DNA of 64,000 nucleotides from Cornus controversa (lineage: Eukaryota; Streptophyta; Magnoliopsida; Cornales; Cornaceae), in assembly GCA_026545225.1 (NCBI GenBank), contig CM048846.1, forward strand, positions 88,181,270-88,245,269. The letters run 5' to 3'. Shown here in pieces: positions 43,997-57,081 of this stretch (the first letter of the stretch is position 1; every line of letters starts with the position of its first letter). The notes beneath the pieces were generated by a model. It was not told the DNA's origin. It saw nothing but the letters and a program-made list of their open reading frames with translations, and ran no database searches. A program made the position numbers and the translations under genes.

Positions 43997-44977
43997 CTAC
44001 AGGCCAATATGCTTTGGAGTAAAAATCACATCAGTGCTTTCCATTCGGTCGGTACCAAAAAGAGATAACCTATCACTAAAAACATCTACATATCCAAATG
44101 CATCTGTGCCTGGAGGGCACTCTAGAGCAGCTTCAAGGACTCGATGGTGTACCCCATGGGAGTCGATTGAGTGCCCACCTTTATGATCATGTCCAGCTAG
44201 GCAAAGCTTCACACAGTTGTACTGGTGTATCACATCCATTACTTCATCATAATTCCACAGAAGAGCTTCTTTGGACGATGCACCAGGATCCAAAGGGAGA
44301 TGGCAACAGACCACCACTTTCTGATTTGATTGTGTTGCCTCCAGAAGGACACCATCCAACCATTCCAATTGTTCTTTCCCAACTGCTCCATTGAACATTA
44401 GAAACCTTCTCTCAAGGCCCGCCAGTCCCATTGGACTGTTCTTCTCTGAATTTGGGTTATTTATTCTAAGGAGTTCCAACGCCTGCAGAGTGTTTGGATG
44501 ATCTTGAGGCCAACCAATGGCACTGATATCATAGCCATCAAGTATAACAAATCTGTACTCAGGGATTGGAGAAAAGTCATAATAGGCATGGCCATCACTT
44601 CTTGGAATTTTCAATAATGGAAGTAACTTGTCACGAGGAAGATTGTAGAGGCAGTGATTGCCAATCATGTGATAAACAGGGCCATTGAACTTCTCAAATT
44701 CATTAACAATTATTTTAATAGCATTTAGAGATTGGTCTTTGGGGCAAAATCCATCGACAATGTCCCCAAACTGGATCACAAATTTTAGCTTCTGGTGATT
44801 GTTCCATTTCTGGACTGCCCTCTGCAGCACACAAATGCTGTGTCGGTAATACCGAGGAACACCAAGGAATGAGCGGCCATCAGGAATATCAGCATACTGG
44901 ACATCAGAGATAACCCCAAAAGAAAGAAGTGGTTGCTTCCCCTGTGCACTCACTAACCCCGTTGCAGAGCCCATCAT
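43997..44977 (-). CDS. Mn-dependent ADP-ribose/CDP-alcohol diphosphatase (calcineurin-like phosphoesterase)
   Basis: Uninterrupted 326-residue frame starting at the first of two ATGs (MM). This family hydrolyses ADP-ribose, CDP-choline/CDP-ethanolamine and related cyclic nucleotides with Mn2+. Metal-site motifs are all visible: GVISDVQYAD (21-30, with D25 and the family's Gln), GDIVDG (71-76), GNH (106-108), CCHLPLDP (224-231) and GHDHKGG (262-268). The insertion with AIGWPQDHP (153-161) is also typical. Length is normal. No signal peptide, so probably cytosolic. Upstream on the minus strand TTTCATAG|GATT gives a good splice acceptor at 44994, 17 bp before the ATG, so a non-coding exon lies upstream, probably near 59.05 kb. 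Sure of the family; substrate preference is inferred from it. Confidence 0.94.
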   Translation of the reverse strand: MMGSATGLVSAQGKQPLLSFGVISDVQYADIPDGRSFLGVPRYYRHSICVLQRAVQKWNNHQKLKFVIQFGDIVDGFCPKDQSLNAIKIIVNEFEKFNGPVYHMIGNHCLYNLPRDKLLPLLKIPRSDGHAYYDFSPIPEYRFVILDGYDISAIGWPQDHPNTLQALELLRINNPNSEKNSPMGLAGLERRFLMFNGAVGKEQLEWLDGVLLEATQSNQKVVVCCHLPLDPGASSKEALLWNYDEVMDVIHQYNCVKLCLAGHDHKGGHSIDSHGVHHRVLEAALECPPGTDAFGYVDVFSDRLSLFGTDRMESTDVIFTPKHIGL

Positions 44978-45053
44978 CAGCTAGAATGATAATCCTATGA
45001 AATTACAATGACAGATTGTTAATAAACTTGTTATAATGAATCTGCATTGCCCT

Positions 45054-45252
45054 TTCTATTAGAACATAACAAATGAAAGTGCTGATTGATCATGCACTCA
45101 CAATGTGAGAATAACAGTGATCTTTTCTAGTAATGGAATACCCTGAAGATCTTTTCTATTAGAACATAACAAATGTAAGTGCTGATTGATTATGCACTCA
45201 CAATGCGAGAATAACAGTGATCTTTTCTATTAATGGAATACCCTGAATTAGA
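45054..45252. repeat. 100-bp tandem duplication
   Basis: Two copies with a period of 100 bp (TTTCTATTAGAACATAACAA ... TGGAATACCCTGAA), differing at a handful of positions. Lies just upstream of the diphosphatase coding exon, in the presumed intron. Confidence 0.88.
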
Positions 45253-48200
45253 ATGTAGTATCTAGCCTCTTTTTACTTCTTTTTTTTCCCGTCATTTTGG
45301 TAGGTAAATATATAATCTTAGTGAATCTCAATCACAACTCCCAAAAGCCAAAAGCTAAAAACAGAGGGAGGAATACTACTACAGGGAAGTTAGACAATTC
45401 CTAACACCAACCACTAATCACTTGATATGGTCTAGCTTAGTAAAGAAAGAAGTTAATATTCTACACTGGTATTTAAGCAAGTTCCCTCTGTATACCAACA
45501 ATTTCAAAAACCAATACTCAAATCTATAGTCAGAGTATGACCGATTATTCCATCACGAGACTGATCCAACTAAGGCCATTTGAAACACGCCTCAAGTGTT
45601 GAACCAAAGAAGGCTCTTCTCTTTTTTCTTTTCAGCTACCAGGTTGAGTTTCAAAGATTTAGGTCATATTTCTGATATTTTTATCTGAAAATTTGTGGGT
45701 AATACAAAGAGTTTGTAAATTCCTGCTATCATGGAAAAATATTCCCCAACTTAATCCAAATTTTAGATATTTTCCTAATTTACATCAACTTCCACTAGTC
45801 TAAATGTCAGATTTTTGAAAATTCAAACTTGTCACTATCTATGCTAACTGGACTTCGGGCAAGTGTATCTGGTGTGGGTGTGTGCCTAAGTATCAGACCT
45901 CCTCGAATACCAGATCTTAAGATACGGAGATATGTATCCAGAAGTTGGATGCGGGTACGCAGACACATACTATGCATTTAAATACATTATATGTTTTATT
46001 ATAGTGTAATGTTTAACGTTGTTGTTTTGTATGAATACTCAATTTACATAAATTTAATGGGATGTGGTAAAAGAAAAGGGTTTTCATTCATCTAATAGAT
46101 AAGAAACTCATCTTTGCTATTAAATTTGAGTTTTTTCTTCTTCAATCATGCCATGTGAAGGATAAGAGTGTCCAATTTGGGTTCATGTGTCGAACATACA
46201 TCCTGTACCCCATACCCATGTCCTGTCGACAGCGATTACATGAAGGAAAATATGAGAGGCCATGTAATAGATGTCACTAATTCTATCTAATCATTTAGCA
46301 TTACCAGGAAATATATTGATCGTCTGTTCTTCCTTTCTCCACTTTTCCCTTAAACCCATTAACACCTTTGAATTTCCATACAGCCATATAATAACTATAT
46401 ACTGCCTAAAATAGACTTAAAAAGAAAAATAAAAAGGCAAATCCCATAATCTCGATCAAATTTGACTCAGAATCTGATCTCCTCTCACTTATAAAAAATA
46501 AAATAAAAATTCAGATCTCCTCTCAAAAATGTTTTTCACCACTTTTTGGATCTTTTATGCATTAATTATCTTGTTAATAATGCCCCTGATTTAACAATAC
46601 CATCCAGTGTTGCTTCAATCTCTCTTAAACTCCTTATATTTTCTCTAGCACCAATGCCATTTTAACTAGCTTAATCATTGCTCATCTGCTCCACAACCTA
46701 AACCCCCCAAAATTTCAAATGTTTAAATTTACTGAATATTGAGAGAAGAAAAAATGTAAAATATCTTATGAAGTTACTCGGAATTTGGAGAGAAAAGAAG
46801 ATATGCCAAAATTGTATTAATCATAGCTTTAGCTTTCCTTCAATAACTTCATTTGGAGGGAATAAGGTTTCTTCGTATAAAAGGGAGTTCAATGAGGAGT
46901 TTCCAGATTGGATTTCTGTTTAACAGACTTAAAATGACTGACTTCTGTAGAGATGGTTGAGAGAGAATACCTAAATAGGGATGAATCCCTCGCTTGTGAA
47001 AGGTTCTCATTTTTCTTCAAAGTTCAACTTAGTTAGACCCTTTTCCACTCTTAACCAGTTAACCCTACCTTCAATCCCTTGAATGTACATAATCTCATCC
47101 TTTTCTATAACCGTCTTACTTCAGTAAACACCTTAAATATTACCTTAACTCCAACTGCAAACTACTCATAATTGCTGGTAAATATTACATTCTTCATTTA
47201 AAAATTGCATTCAAACAACGTGAGCATGTACCTGAAATGTCAATCCCCCTCCCCCCAATAATAAAAGAACTGCAATTAGACATCATTCCCCATGATCAAA
47301 CCATTTCAATTGATTTCCTCTAATGATTTCATCTTAAGCCTAACTGGTGTGCACTTTAGATCCTTGCAATGTCTCTCTGGCAACTAATCAATTATTCGCA
47401 TTTCAACTACTATATCAAATATAAACATTTTTTATTTGCTAAATGTTTTCTGCCATAAAAGGAAGCCTTACCACATGCTCATCTTATATAATTTATCCAC
47501 CAATATGACAGGTATAACTCAGTCATAAAACACTCTACAACTATATATCCACTTCATCCAGCTATAGGAGACACCCTCACAAATCTCTCTCCTTACTGAT
47601 CATTATATGGAGATATCCAAAGTATTTGATCTTGGTTTCTTTCTAGCTATTAATCTTCATCATTGCCTTTCTATCACAGTGTATACTATATCATCTTTTA
47701 ATAAAACATAAGAATCAAATCCTTAACACTATCCTTTCACTTGGATGCCAAGATAGCAATTAACTGCTTTGGCAATGCAGTTAGTATATCTTAGTTCCTT
47801 TAATTCGAAAGATTTTTTCCATTGTTTTAACATAGAGTTTTTATATTTTGATCACAAAAACTGCATTTATTGTTGGTTTAGTAATAAACACCATATCCTG
47901 TGTAGGTTGGCACCTTATCTTTTTATGCAATTATTGGAAAGCCTATACAGAGGAGAAGGTAAGACTTTTCTAGCAAGTAGCGAAATTTTTATTCACTTAT
48001 TTTTTCAAACCAAATTAAATTTGTATTATGAAGCTCTTAATTTGCATTTGGTTTTTTAACTACAATGAGTATTATTGCTCATACAATTCTATAAATAAGA
48101 TGATAAGAACTATGCCTAAAGAGTAGCTGGAACCACAATTTTCTCTCCATTGCTGGCATCCAGATTTTCTCCACAATTCTCTCTATTCTTCTCAATCTCC

Positions 48201-51200
48201 TCATCTGTTATGATTTTGTATTTATTTTGTATATTGTTACTGTTCATATCATGGTTGTACAATTGATTTTGGTTGTGGGAAAATATACTTGATTTACAAT
48301 TCTTTCATGGTATTAGAGCCTCTTGTCTAACAACAACGCTATTTCTTTGTTTCTTTCTATGGCTTCTTCTTTTTAAATTTCCAGCATCTCTCATTTGGTT
48401 TTGATCAAACTCGACTGAACTAACTACATTCTATGGCTGGCTCAGTTTCTTCCTGTTTTGAAAAGCAACAATTTGATGTGTTTTGTCGATGGAACAAAAC
48501 CTTGTCCACCTCAATATCTCAAAGATTCGAATGGGAATCCCAATTTTCTTGCATGGCAGCTGCAAGATCAATTGCTTTTAAGTTGGATAAATGCTACTCT
48601 CACTCTTAGCATTCTCTCCACCGTTGCATGAGTTTCTGCATCGAGAGATGTGTGGAAATCGCTCGAGAAACTCTCGCGTCACAATCACACACTCGACGAT
48701 GTTGTCGGGCCTGTCTATGAGAGCACAGTGAATTCCATACAAGCAAGAGATACACCTTTGTCTATCGATGATGTTGTTGGGTTGCTCTTAAGCGCAGAAA
48801 TACGTCTTGAGGAGCAAAATGCAATTCCAACAGATCAAACAACAACAGCAGTTTTCACTCCTAAACACACAGGATCTCAAGAAGGGAAAAATGCTGGTTT
48901 TATGAGTCAGTCTGATTACTCAAAAAACCAGCCTCCAATCAAAAACCAACAAGGAACATTACGGTCCAACTAAGCACAGCCAAATACACATCCATCAAGA
49001 CCTAAATGCCAGATTTGTGGATGTTTGGGATACTCAGCAATCAATTGTTATCACCGAATGGATCATTCGTATGAAGGTCGTGTTCCTACAAAGAAGATTA
49101 CTGCCACGGCTGCCACAAGTTCTATTTCTCATAATGATCAAACTTGGTTTAATGACAGTGGCACATCTAATCACGTTACCAAGGATTATCAGGGTGCAGA
49201 TCAAGTAATGGTTGGAAGGATACAGGTTTGGAAATTCATCACGTAGGATCCTCTGATTTTCATTATGACACCACAAAATTTTGTCTTAACAATATTTTGC
49301 ATTGTGTTTCCATTTCAACAAATTCCTTTCTGTCCATCAATTTTTTCGTGATAATAATTGTTTCTTTGTATTTTATCCTAATGATTTCTTTGTGAGGACA
49401 CCAAGAAGGGAAAAACGCTTTTCCACGGCAAGAGTGAGAATAGGCTTTATCCTTTTCAGCTATCTCGTCATTAACTTTTGGCTTTTATTGGCGAACGAGT
49501 CACCACTCAAGTTTGGCATCAACGATTAGGATGTCTAGCGACTTCCGTTCTCAAGCACTTGCTTGATAGTCATTCTTTTCCAATTCAAGGTCAATCTTGA
49601 AATAATGATTTTTGTAACTCTTGTCCATTAGGCAAAAGTAATAGATTGGCTTTTTCTTTATCTAGTTTGGTCTCCTCATTTCCATTGCAGTTAGTTCATT
49701 CAGATATTTGTACGTGGGACTCACTTTAATGGTTGATGCTGGAATGCCCTCTCAGTCTATTTAATGGTCGAGGCATTCAGTACCTCTGTTTATTTGACTA
49801 ATCGTCTTCCGAGTAAACCACTTAAATATGTTTCTCTATATGAAAAGATGTTTAAAAGGAAGCCTGATTACTCTCGTCTCGGAGTTTTTGGTTGTTCTTG
49901 TTTCCATACCTTCGCCCTTATAGCAAAAATAACTAGAACTACATTCGAAACATTGTGTTTTTTGGGAATATTCTCTTCATCATCAAGGGTATAGGTGTCT
50001 TGACATTGAAAGTGGTCATGTTTATTTGTCTAGACATTTTATTTTCAATGAATCAAGTTTTCTGTTCAAATTGACGAAGGATACTTCATACTCACTAGAG
50101 CCAAAGGAAGCCCCTTCACCAGTTGTCTTAATTCCTTCACATCCTTCAACCAACAAACTACCACCTCCCAAACACAACCATCTTTTACTCCCATTAATAT
50201 ACCACCAACCACTCCAAAATATCAACCTTCACCTACACCACCTATATCTTCTTCTCAACCTGTCCAACAAACCAATCAAACTACCTTTGTACATCCAATG
50301 ATCACCAGGGAACAAGCAGGAATTCGGAAGCCAAATCCTAAATATGCTCTTGCAAATGTGACTGAAAGATATTGATGAACCGTCATGTTATACATAAGCT
50401 ATGAAACATCAAGAATGGCGGCATGTAATGTGTATTGAGTTTAATGCACTTCAAAAGGCTGGAACATGGTCTCTAGTTCCAGCAAAACAAGATATGCATA
50501 TTCTTCCTACCAAATGGGTATTTAAATTAAAGAAAAAGGTTGATGGCTCTATGGAACGCTACAAGGCCCTTCTTGATGCAAATGGTTTCTACCAAAAAGA
50601 AGGCATCGACTACATTGACACATTTAGTCCAACAGTAAAACATACTACTAATCGGACTGTTATAGCATTAGTTGTACATCAAGGATGTGACAATTGGATG
50701 TTCAAAATGCCTTTTTGCATGGTGAACTTGATGAAAAAGTCTACATGCACAAACCAGAAAGGTTTGAGGATCCACACTACTCCCATCATGTTTGTCAGCT
50801 CCGAAAATCAATTTATGGCTTAAAACAAGCACCATGAGCTTGGTTTAAAAAAAATTCAAATTATCTAGAAGAGTTGGGATTTGGTGAATCCAAATCCGAT
50901 TATTCACTATTTGTTTATCATGAACAAGGTGTCCACCTCGTTTTATTGATCTTCGAAGATGATATTTTGATAACTCGAAATAGCAATTTTCATATTAATA
51001 AGCTTATAACAAATCTTAGGCAAAATTTTTGCAATGAAGAATTTGGGTGATCTTTACTACTTTTGGGGAATGGAAGCTTTATTTACCACAGAAGATATGT
51101 AACTCACACAACACAAATTTGCCATTGATTTTTTAAAAAAGGGTTCATATGTAAGATGCAAAGCCCTCTTCTACACCTGCAGCTACTGGTCAAAAAATGG

Positions 51201-51549
51201 CACCAACTAATGGAGATCTACTTGAGGGCCCAATGCAACATCGTAGTATTGTTGGAGCTTTGCAATACTTGACGTTTACCAGACCCGACATAACATTTGC
51301 AATGAACCAAGTCTGCCAACATATGCATCATCCAACAACACCACATTGGATTAATGTTATTGAGATTAGGGTTTATAGAAAGAGAAGAAGGTTGAGAGAC
51401 CAGTTTTGGGAATTTTTGTGTGAGAGTCTGCTACACTTTTTTCTCTCACGTGTTTATATATATATACAATTACTATGACAGTGCACAATGACCACATTGC
51501 CCTTAATTGAAATACTAATTACAATATATATATATTCTAACACTCCTCC

Positions 51550-54500
51550 TCAAGTTGGTAAGTATATATTATATAATCCCAGCTTGAAAAAAATAAACCT
51601 CAGCCGATTATGACTCAAAGCAACAAGTTGATCTTCAGATTTCACAAATGGTGTAGAGATGTTTCCACTCAGTATCTTATCTCGAATAAAATGAGAGTTA
51701 ACTTCAATGTGCTTGATTCTCTCATGAAACACTGGATTGGATGCAATGTGAAGAGCTGCTTGGTTATCCCGAAACAACGGAAGAGGAGTTTTGATCGGCA
51801 AGCCAAGTTCTTCAAGGAAATGTTATAGCCATGTTAACTCACTAGAAGTATGGGTCATCGCCCTGTATTCAACTTCAGCACTGGATCGAGCTATAACTGT
51901 CTGCTTCTTACTTCTTCACGTAACTAGGTTACCTCCTACAAAGGTATAATAACCCGTAGTGGATCTCCTATCTAAGGGAGAACCAGCCCAATCAGCATAT
52001 GTAAAACCTTCCACCCTAAGGTGTCCATTTGATCTATACAATAATCCAAGTCCTGGGGCTTGCTTAAGATATCGAATAATCCGAATAACAGCACTCCAAT
52101 GTGATACCTTAGGAGCTGCCATGAACTGACTTACAACACTGACTGCATATGAAATATCTGATCGTGTAATGGTAACATAGATTAACTTCCCAACTAGACG
52201 ACAATATCTACCAGGATCATCAAATAAATCTCCATCATCAGATAAAATTTTATCATTCGGATCCATAGGAGCATCAATGAGACGACCACCTAATAAACTT
52301 GTTTCCTCTAATAAGTCCAACACGTATTTCCTTTGAGACAAACTTATACCTTGCTTAGATCGAGCAACCTCAATCCCCAAGAAATATCTAAGTGTGACTA
52401 AATCTTTAGTATGAAAACATTGTTGCAAAAACTGTTTTAATTTAGCAATACCCTCTGAGTCATTGCTAGTGATGACAATGTCATCCACATATACAACAAG
52501 AAATAAAAACCCTGCCTTAGTATGCTGATGAAATACTGAATGATCTGTCTAGCATCGGTGAAGCCCAAACTCTAATGCCACCTCAGAGAATTTGCCAAAC
52601 CACACCTTTGGTGACTGTTTCAAACCATATAAGGTCTTCTTTAAACGACAAACACTGTGACGATACTCCCCCTACGCAACAAACCCAGGTGGTTGCTCCA
52701 TATAAACCTCTTCTGCTAAGCATTTTTAACATCTAACTGAAACAGAGGCCAATTAAGATTAGCAGCAAGAGAAATCAAAACACAGACAGAGGAAATCTTA
52801 GCAACAGGAGCAAACGTCTCATCATAATCAACACCATAAGTCTGTGAATAGCCTTTGGCAACAAGACACGCTTTTAAGCGCTCAACAGAACCATCCAGAA
52901 GATATTTCACTGTAAATACCCATCGACAACCAACAGGTTTGGCACCAAGGGGCAAAGAAACAAGATCCCACGTTCCATTGTGATGCAATGTAGCCATTTT
53001 ATCCTCCATGGCTTTCCTCCAGCCTAGATCAGACAGAGCAGCCTACACGGTCTTAGGAACAAACGTAGAAGACAATCAAGTTGAAAAACACAAGAAAGAT
53101 GGTGATAATAATTATAGAAGACATAATTGGAAATGGGATGCTGAGTAACACAAGATCAAGTACCTTTACAAAGTGCAATAGGCAAAGAATCGGAGACAGC
53201 AGATGGAGTAGGATCCAAAGACTCTAAAGAAGATAGTTGAGGCATAACAACAAGTGTTTTCAATCTCCGTGAGTAAACTTGTAATGGAGCAGTAGACAAT
53301 AGAGGTGAAGGAAGAGGAAGAGGAACATCAAGTAGGAACGACTCACGAGTGATATCAAGAGGAGAACTAGTATTTGAAAAATATAGAGTTGATTCACAAA
53401 AGGTAACATCAGCAGATTCAGCACTAATAAAATATCGTTGATAAGTAGAACTATAACAACGATAACCTTTCTGAAAGCGAGAGTAACGAAGGAAAACACA
53501 CTTTGTGGCACATGGATCAAGTTTATCAAAACCAGGACCAAGATAGTGGACATAACATATACATCCAAAGATTCTAGGAGTAATGGAAAATAAAAGAGAG
53601 TCAGGAAACAAAACAAAATGAGGAGATTTGTCGTGCAACACAGAGGATGACATACGATTAATGAGATGACATGCAGTAAGGACAGAACGACTCCAAAAAC
53701 ATTTAGGAACATGTATCTGAAACAAAAGCGCACGAGTCACTTCCAATAGGTGTCGATTCTTATGCTCTGCAACACCATTTTTGATGAGTATAAACAGGTG
53801 ATTTTTGATGAATAATGCCTCTATTACTAAGATATGTATCAAAGGGAGATGATACATATTCTTTAGCATTATCAGAGCATAAAATTCGTATTGAGCAACC
53901 AAATTGAGTCTTAATTTCTTTGTGAAATATTTGAAAATTTGAGAATAACTCATAACGATCTTTCATTAAAAACAACCAAGTCATGCGAGAATAATCATCC
54001 ACAAATGTCACAAAATAATGAAATTTATTGATTGAAAAATGCTTTATTGGACCCCATACATCAAAATGAACTAAATGGAAAGGACTCGAGACACGCTTAT
54101 CAACCCTAGATTTGAAAGATACACGATGGTGTTTACTAAGTTGACAAGCTACAATGACTGCAAATACCTAAGACTAGGAACTTGACACTGCAAAACTTGA
54201 AGCGACTAGTGCCCAAGGTGACAATGCCACTAGAATGGAGATAGAAAAGACTGACATGCTATAGCAGAAGGCTCGAAATCAAAATAGTAGAGACCACCAG
54301 CTTCATGCCCAGTACCAATCTTCTTCTTTGTCTTGAGATCCTGAAAAGTACAACAATGAGGATAAAATGATAAAATGTAACTGAACACTGGAGTGATTTA
54401 GTAAGTTTGCTAATAGACATCAAACTAAAGGGAAACTGAGGGACATATAAAACAGATGAAAGAGATAAGGAAGAACTAAGTTCAGTGGTTCCCAAACCTG

Positions 54501-55540
54501 AAACCTTAGTAAATGAACCATTAGCAAGAGTAACACTCTGAGAGGGAGCTACAGAATGGAAGTTAGATAAATGATGAGAACATCCGGTCATATGATCAGA
54601 TGCTCCTGAATTAATGATCTAAGAATTACGTGTAGAGGACAATAGACACGTGGGTGCAATACCTGACTGGGCAAAAGTAACCGTGGAGGATGAAGCATGA
54701 AGCAGCCCTCTGTTGAGGCACAAGCTGAGCATACTTATCACATGGGAGAATGATCATATCGGGTTTAGTAACTGGGCGAGAACCAGAAGACAGAATAGGT
54801 GAAGCAGAAACATCCTCTTTAGAGGACGCTTGATTAGCGGATGGTCTGCCATGGAGATCCCAACAATAATTCACGGTATGATTAGTAAGACCACAATGAG
54901 TACATTTGCGAGATTCTCTACCCCGACCACGTCCTCCCCATGAATCACGACCACCACGACTAGAGCGTCCCTCATAACTTCCACGAGAGACATTGGATCC
55001 ACTCTATGAGACTATTAAAGCTGACCGTTCAACACTCGGATCACTATTCACATCTGAGGTACCACTAGGCAGTATAGCTCGCTGAAGCTGGGAAAACACA
55101 TCAACAAGAGAAGGGAGCTTTGGACTGCCCATAATCTGAGCATAAATAGGTTCATATGTCGATGACAAACCGGTAAGAAACCGAACAACATTAAAGTCTT
55201 TGCGTTGTTGTTGCATACTTCGAACATCATAAGTAATAGGCTGATACATATTCAACTCTTCACAAACTCCCATAACTTTCGAAAAATACTCCTCTAAGCT
55301 TTGATTACCCTGTTCAATGTTCAAGGCTAAAGTACTGCCTACACAACTCATATACATGAGTAATATTATCCATTCCAGAATACAATTGCTTCAACCGCTC
55401 CCATATTTCCTTGGCAATATCCAAATAAAGTAATGTTGAATTGATGTGAGGCTCAATACTAGTTAACATTAGGGAAATGATCTGAGCGTCCTCTTTTTCC
55501 CATGCACTAAAGGAAGAATCAGTTTCTTTTAGTTTATTTC
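51550..55540 (-). pseudogene. gag-pol of the nested copia element, broken by stops
   Basis: Minus strand, from N to C: gag (55004-55357, SLEEYFSKVMGVCEELN and VRFLTGLSSTYEPIYAQI); zinc knuckle leading into NYCWDLHGRP (about 54840-54910); protease-adjacent region (54259-54591, TGCSHHLSNF, VLYVPQFPFSLMSISKL); integrase core (53760-54011, FVDDYSRMTWLFLMKDRYE and the DNAKEY motif) and C-terminal half (53156-53760, KCFWSRSVLTACHLINRMSS, GCICYVHY); reverse transcriptase (52716-53009, GCRWVFTVKYLLDGSVERLKA; 51916-52488 with DDIVITSND, the RT active-site box); RNase H (ADWAGSPLDRRSTTGYYTFVGGNLVT, then FRDNQAALHIASNPVFHERIKHIE at 51550-51801). All domains are present but several in-frame stops and frameshifts separate them. 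Confidence 0.9.
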
Positions 55541-55545
55541 CAACC

Positions 55546-56214
55546 TAAGAAGCACCGATACGAATACGGGACACGGATATGATACGACACGGCAGATCCT
55601 TAAAAACTAGGACACAACGACACGGCAGATCCTAAAAAACTAGGACACAACGACACGGCAGATCCTAAAAAACTAGGATACGGACACGGTGGGGACACAC
55701 GTGACGCGACTAATAAATATATCTTTTTATATATATGATCCTATATTTTAAGAGTAATATTATTTTCCATCAACCTAACAGTAAAAAATTTCACACATCA
55801 TAATAATTAATGACCTATAAAAACAATTAGTTTATCGTTTGAAGAACTACACAATTGAATCTACTCCACAACAATAATAATAGTTGTTTTTTAAACAAAA
55901 AAAACTTGAATATTATATGTTATGACTGCCATATTTTATTAAAAAATTTCAAAGAAGTTATCATATTTACACTTTAAACTATCTTTCTTTTTAAAACTTT
56001 CTGAAAACTCCCTATCGAATGACACGTGTGTCGGACAGGTGTCCATGGTGTGTCTATGCCGTGTCCGTGGTGTGTCTAAAAATAAAAAAATAAAAAATCA
56101 GGACACGTATTTTGGCATGTTCGACATGTGTCGGGGCGTGTCTGACACGTGTCGGTATCCGATACCTGTCCGACAAGGATTCTTCAGCCTTTTAGGCGTG
56201 TCCGTGCTACCTAG
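55546..56214. mobile_element. Mutator-like non-autonomous element with 9-bp target duplication
   Basis: 669 bp in the gag region of the nested copia element, flanked by identical TTTCCAACC (55537-55545 and 56215-56223); 9 bp is the Mutator-superfamily duplication length. Both ends are rich in GACACG words (GGACACGG at left, CCGTGTCC at right) in inverted arrangement. The left arm has a roughly 33-bp unit (GACACGGCAGATCC ... CTAGGACACAAC) repeated about three times (55586-55690). No transposase. Confidence 0.85.
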
Positions 56215-56520
56215 TTTCCAACCAAATGGTTACCAAGACCCTTAGCCTCAAGGAAGATTTCAACTGATTTGGACCATAAGATATAATTCTTACCATTAAG
56301 CTTAACAGAAGTCATGGGAGAGCTGAAGGGAGCATTAGAGGAAAATAAGTCTGAATTGGATGCCATACCAAATTAATCTGTCCAAAGAAAGATACACTGA
56401 GATGAAGAAGAGAACACTGATGGGCTGCTTTGGTCTGCTTCAAAAAATAAAATTCAAAAGTTTACTGAAGCAGATTAAAACAAGTTGGAAAATGGCTAAT
56501 TCGATCTTGAAAATAAGTCA

Positions 56521-56690
56521 TAGTAGATCTGGACACTTCTGTTTGGATCGGGTCTGGTTCAGCTACTTCTGTTTGGGTCGAATCTGGTTTGGATACTTCT
56601 TTTTGGGTCAGATCTGGTTCGGATACTTCTATTTGGGTCAGATCTGGTTCAGGTCGAATACTTGGATCAGATCTGGTATGGGTCGAAGAC
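56521..56690. repeat. 30-bp tandem repeat in the nested copia 5' region
   Basis: About five imperfect copies of a 30-bp unit (TACTTCTNTTTGGGTCRGAT + CTGGTTCGGA). The period is a multiple of three, so an open frame runs through it, but on the strand opposite to the copia genes; treat it as a leader or gag-proximal repeat. Confidence 0.75.
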
Positions 56691-57081
56691 TTGGGGCATA
56701 TCTGTGTTGCTAGATTCGGATCAGACTGGACAGAGACTTATTCAACTTTGGACAGCAAATGTCTACAACCAAACACACCTTTTCTCCCTCAAAAATACTG
56801 TACGATCTTTCAAGAAAACAGCTACTGTGTATATGATTATGTATGTAGCTTTTACAACACGATCAAGACAACAATTTCAGCGATGAAACAGGATGATGGT
56901 AGCAACGACAATGGAAATAACAGGATGACGATGATGATGACAAATAGAGACCATAACAACAACGTGATGCAGCGAAGAGGATGGTGATGATTGCAGTGAC
57001 TATGGTGATTACAATGACAATGACGACCACAACAACAAGAACACTACTGATGTAGCCACATGACAGCCCGCTCTGATACCA
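56691..57081 (-). other. 5' leader of the nested copia element
   Basis: Non-coding, with a trinucleotide-like GAT/AAC-rich stretch (56890-57060), ending at the primer-binding site next to the right LTR. Confidence 0.5.

Noticed and set aside
44098..44394. Plus-strand open frame opposite the diphosphatase
   Set aside because: Antisense shadow of a well-conserved coding region; no domain.
50026..50301. Pro/Leu-rich open frame
   Set aside because: Linker between integrase and reverse transcriptase of the outer copia element, read in a shifted frame.
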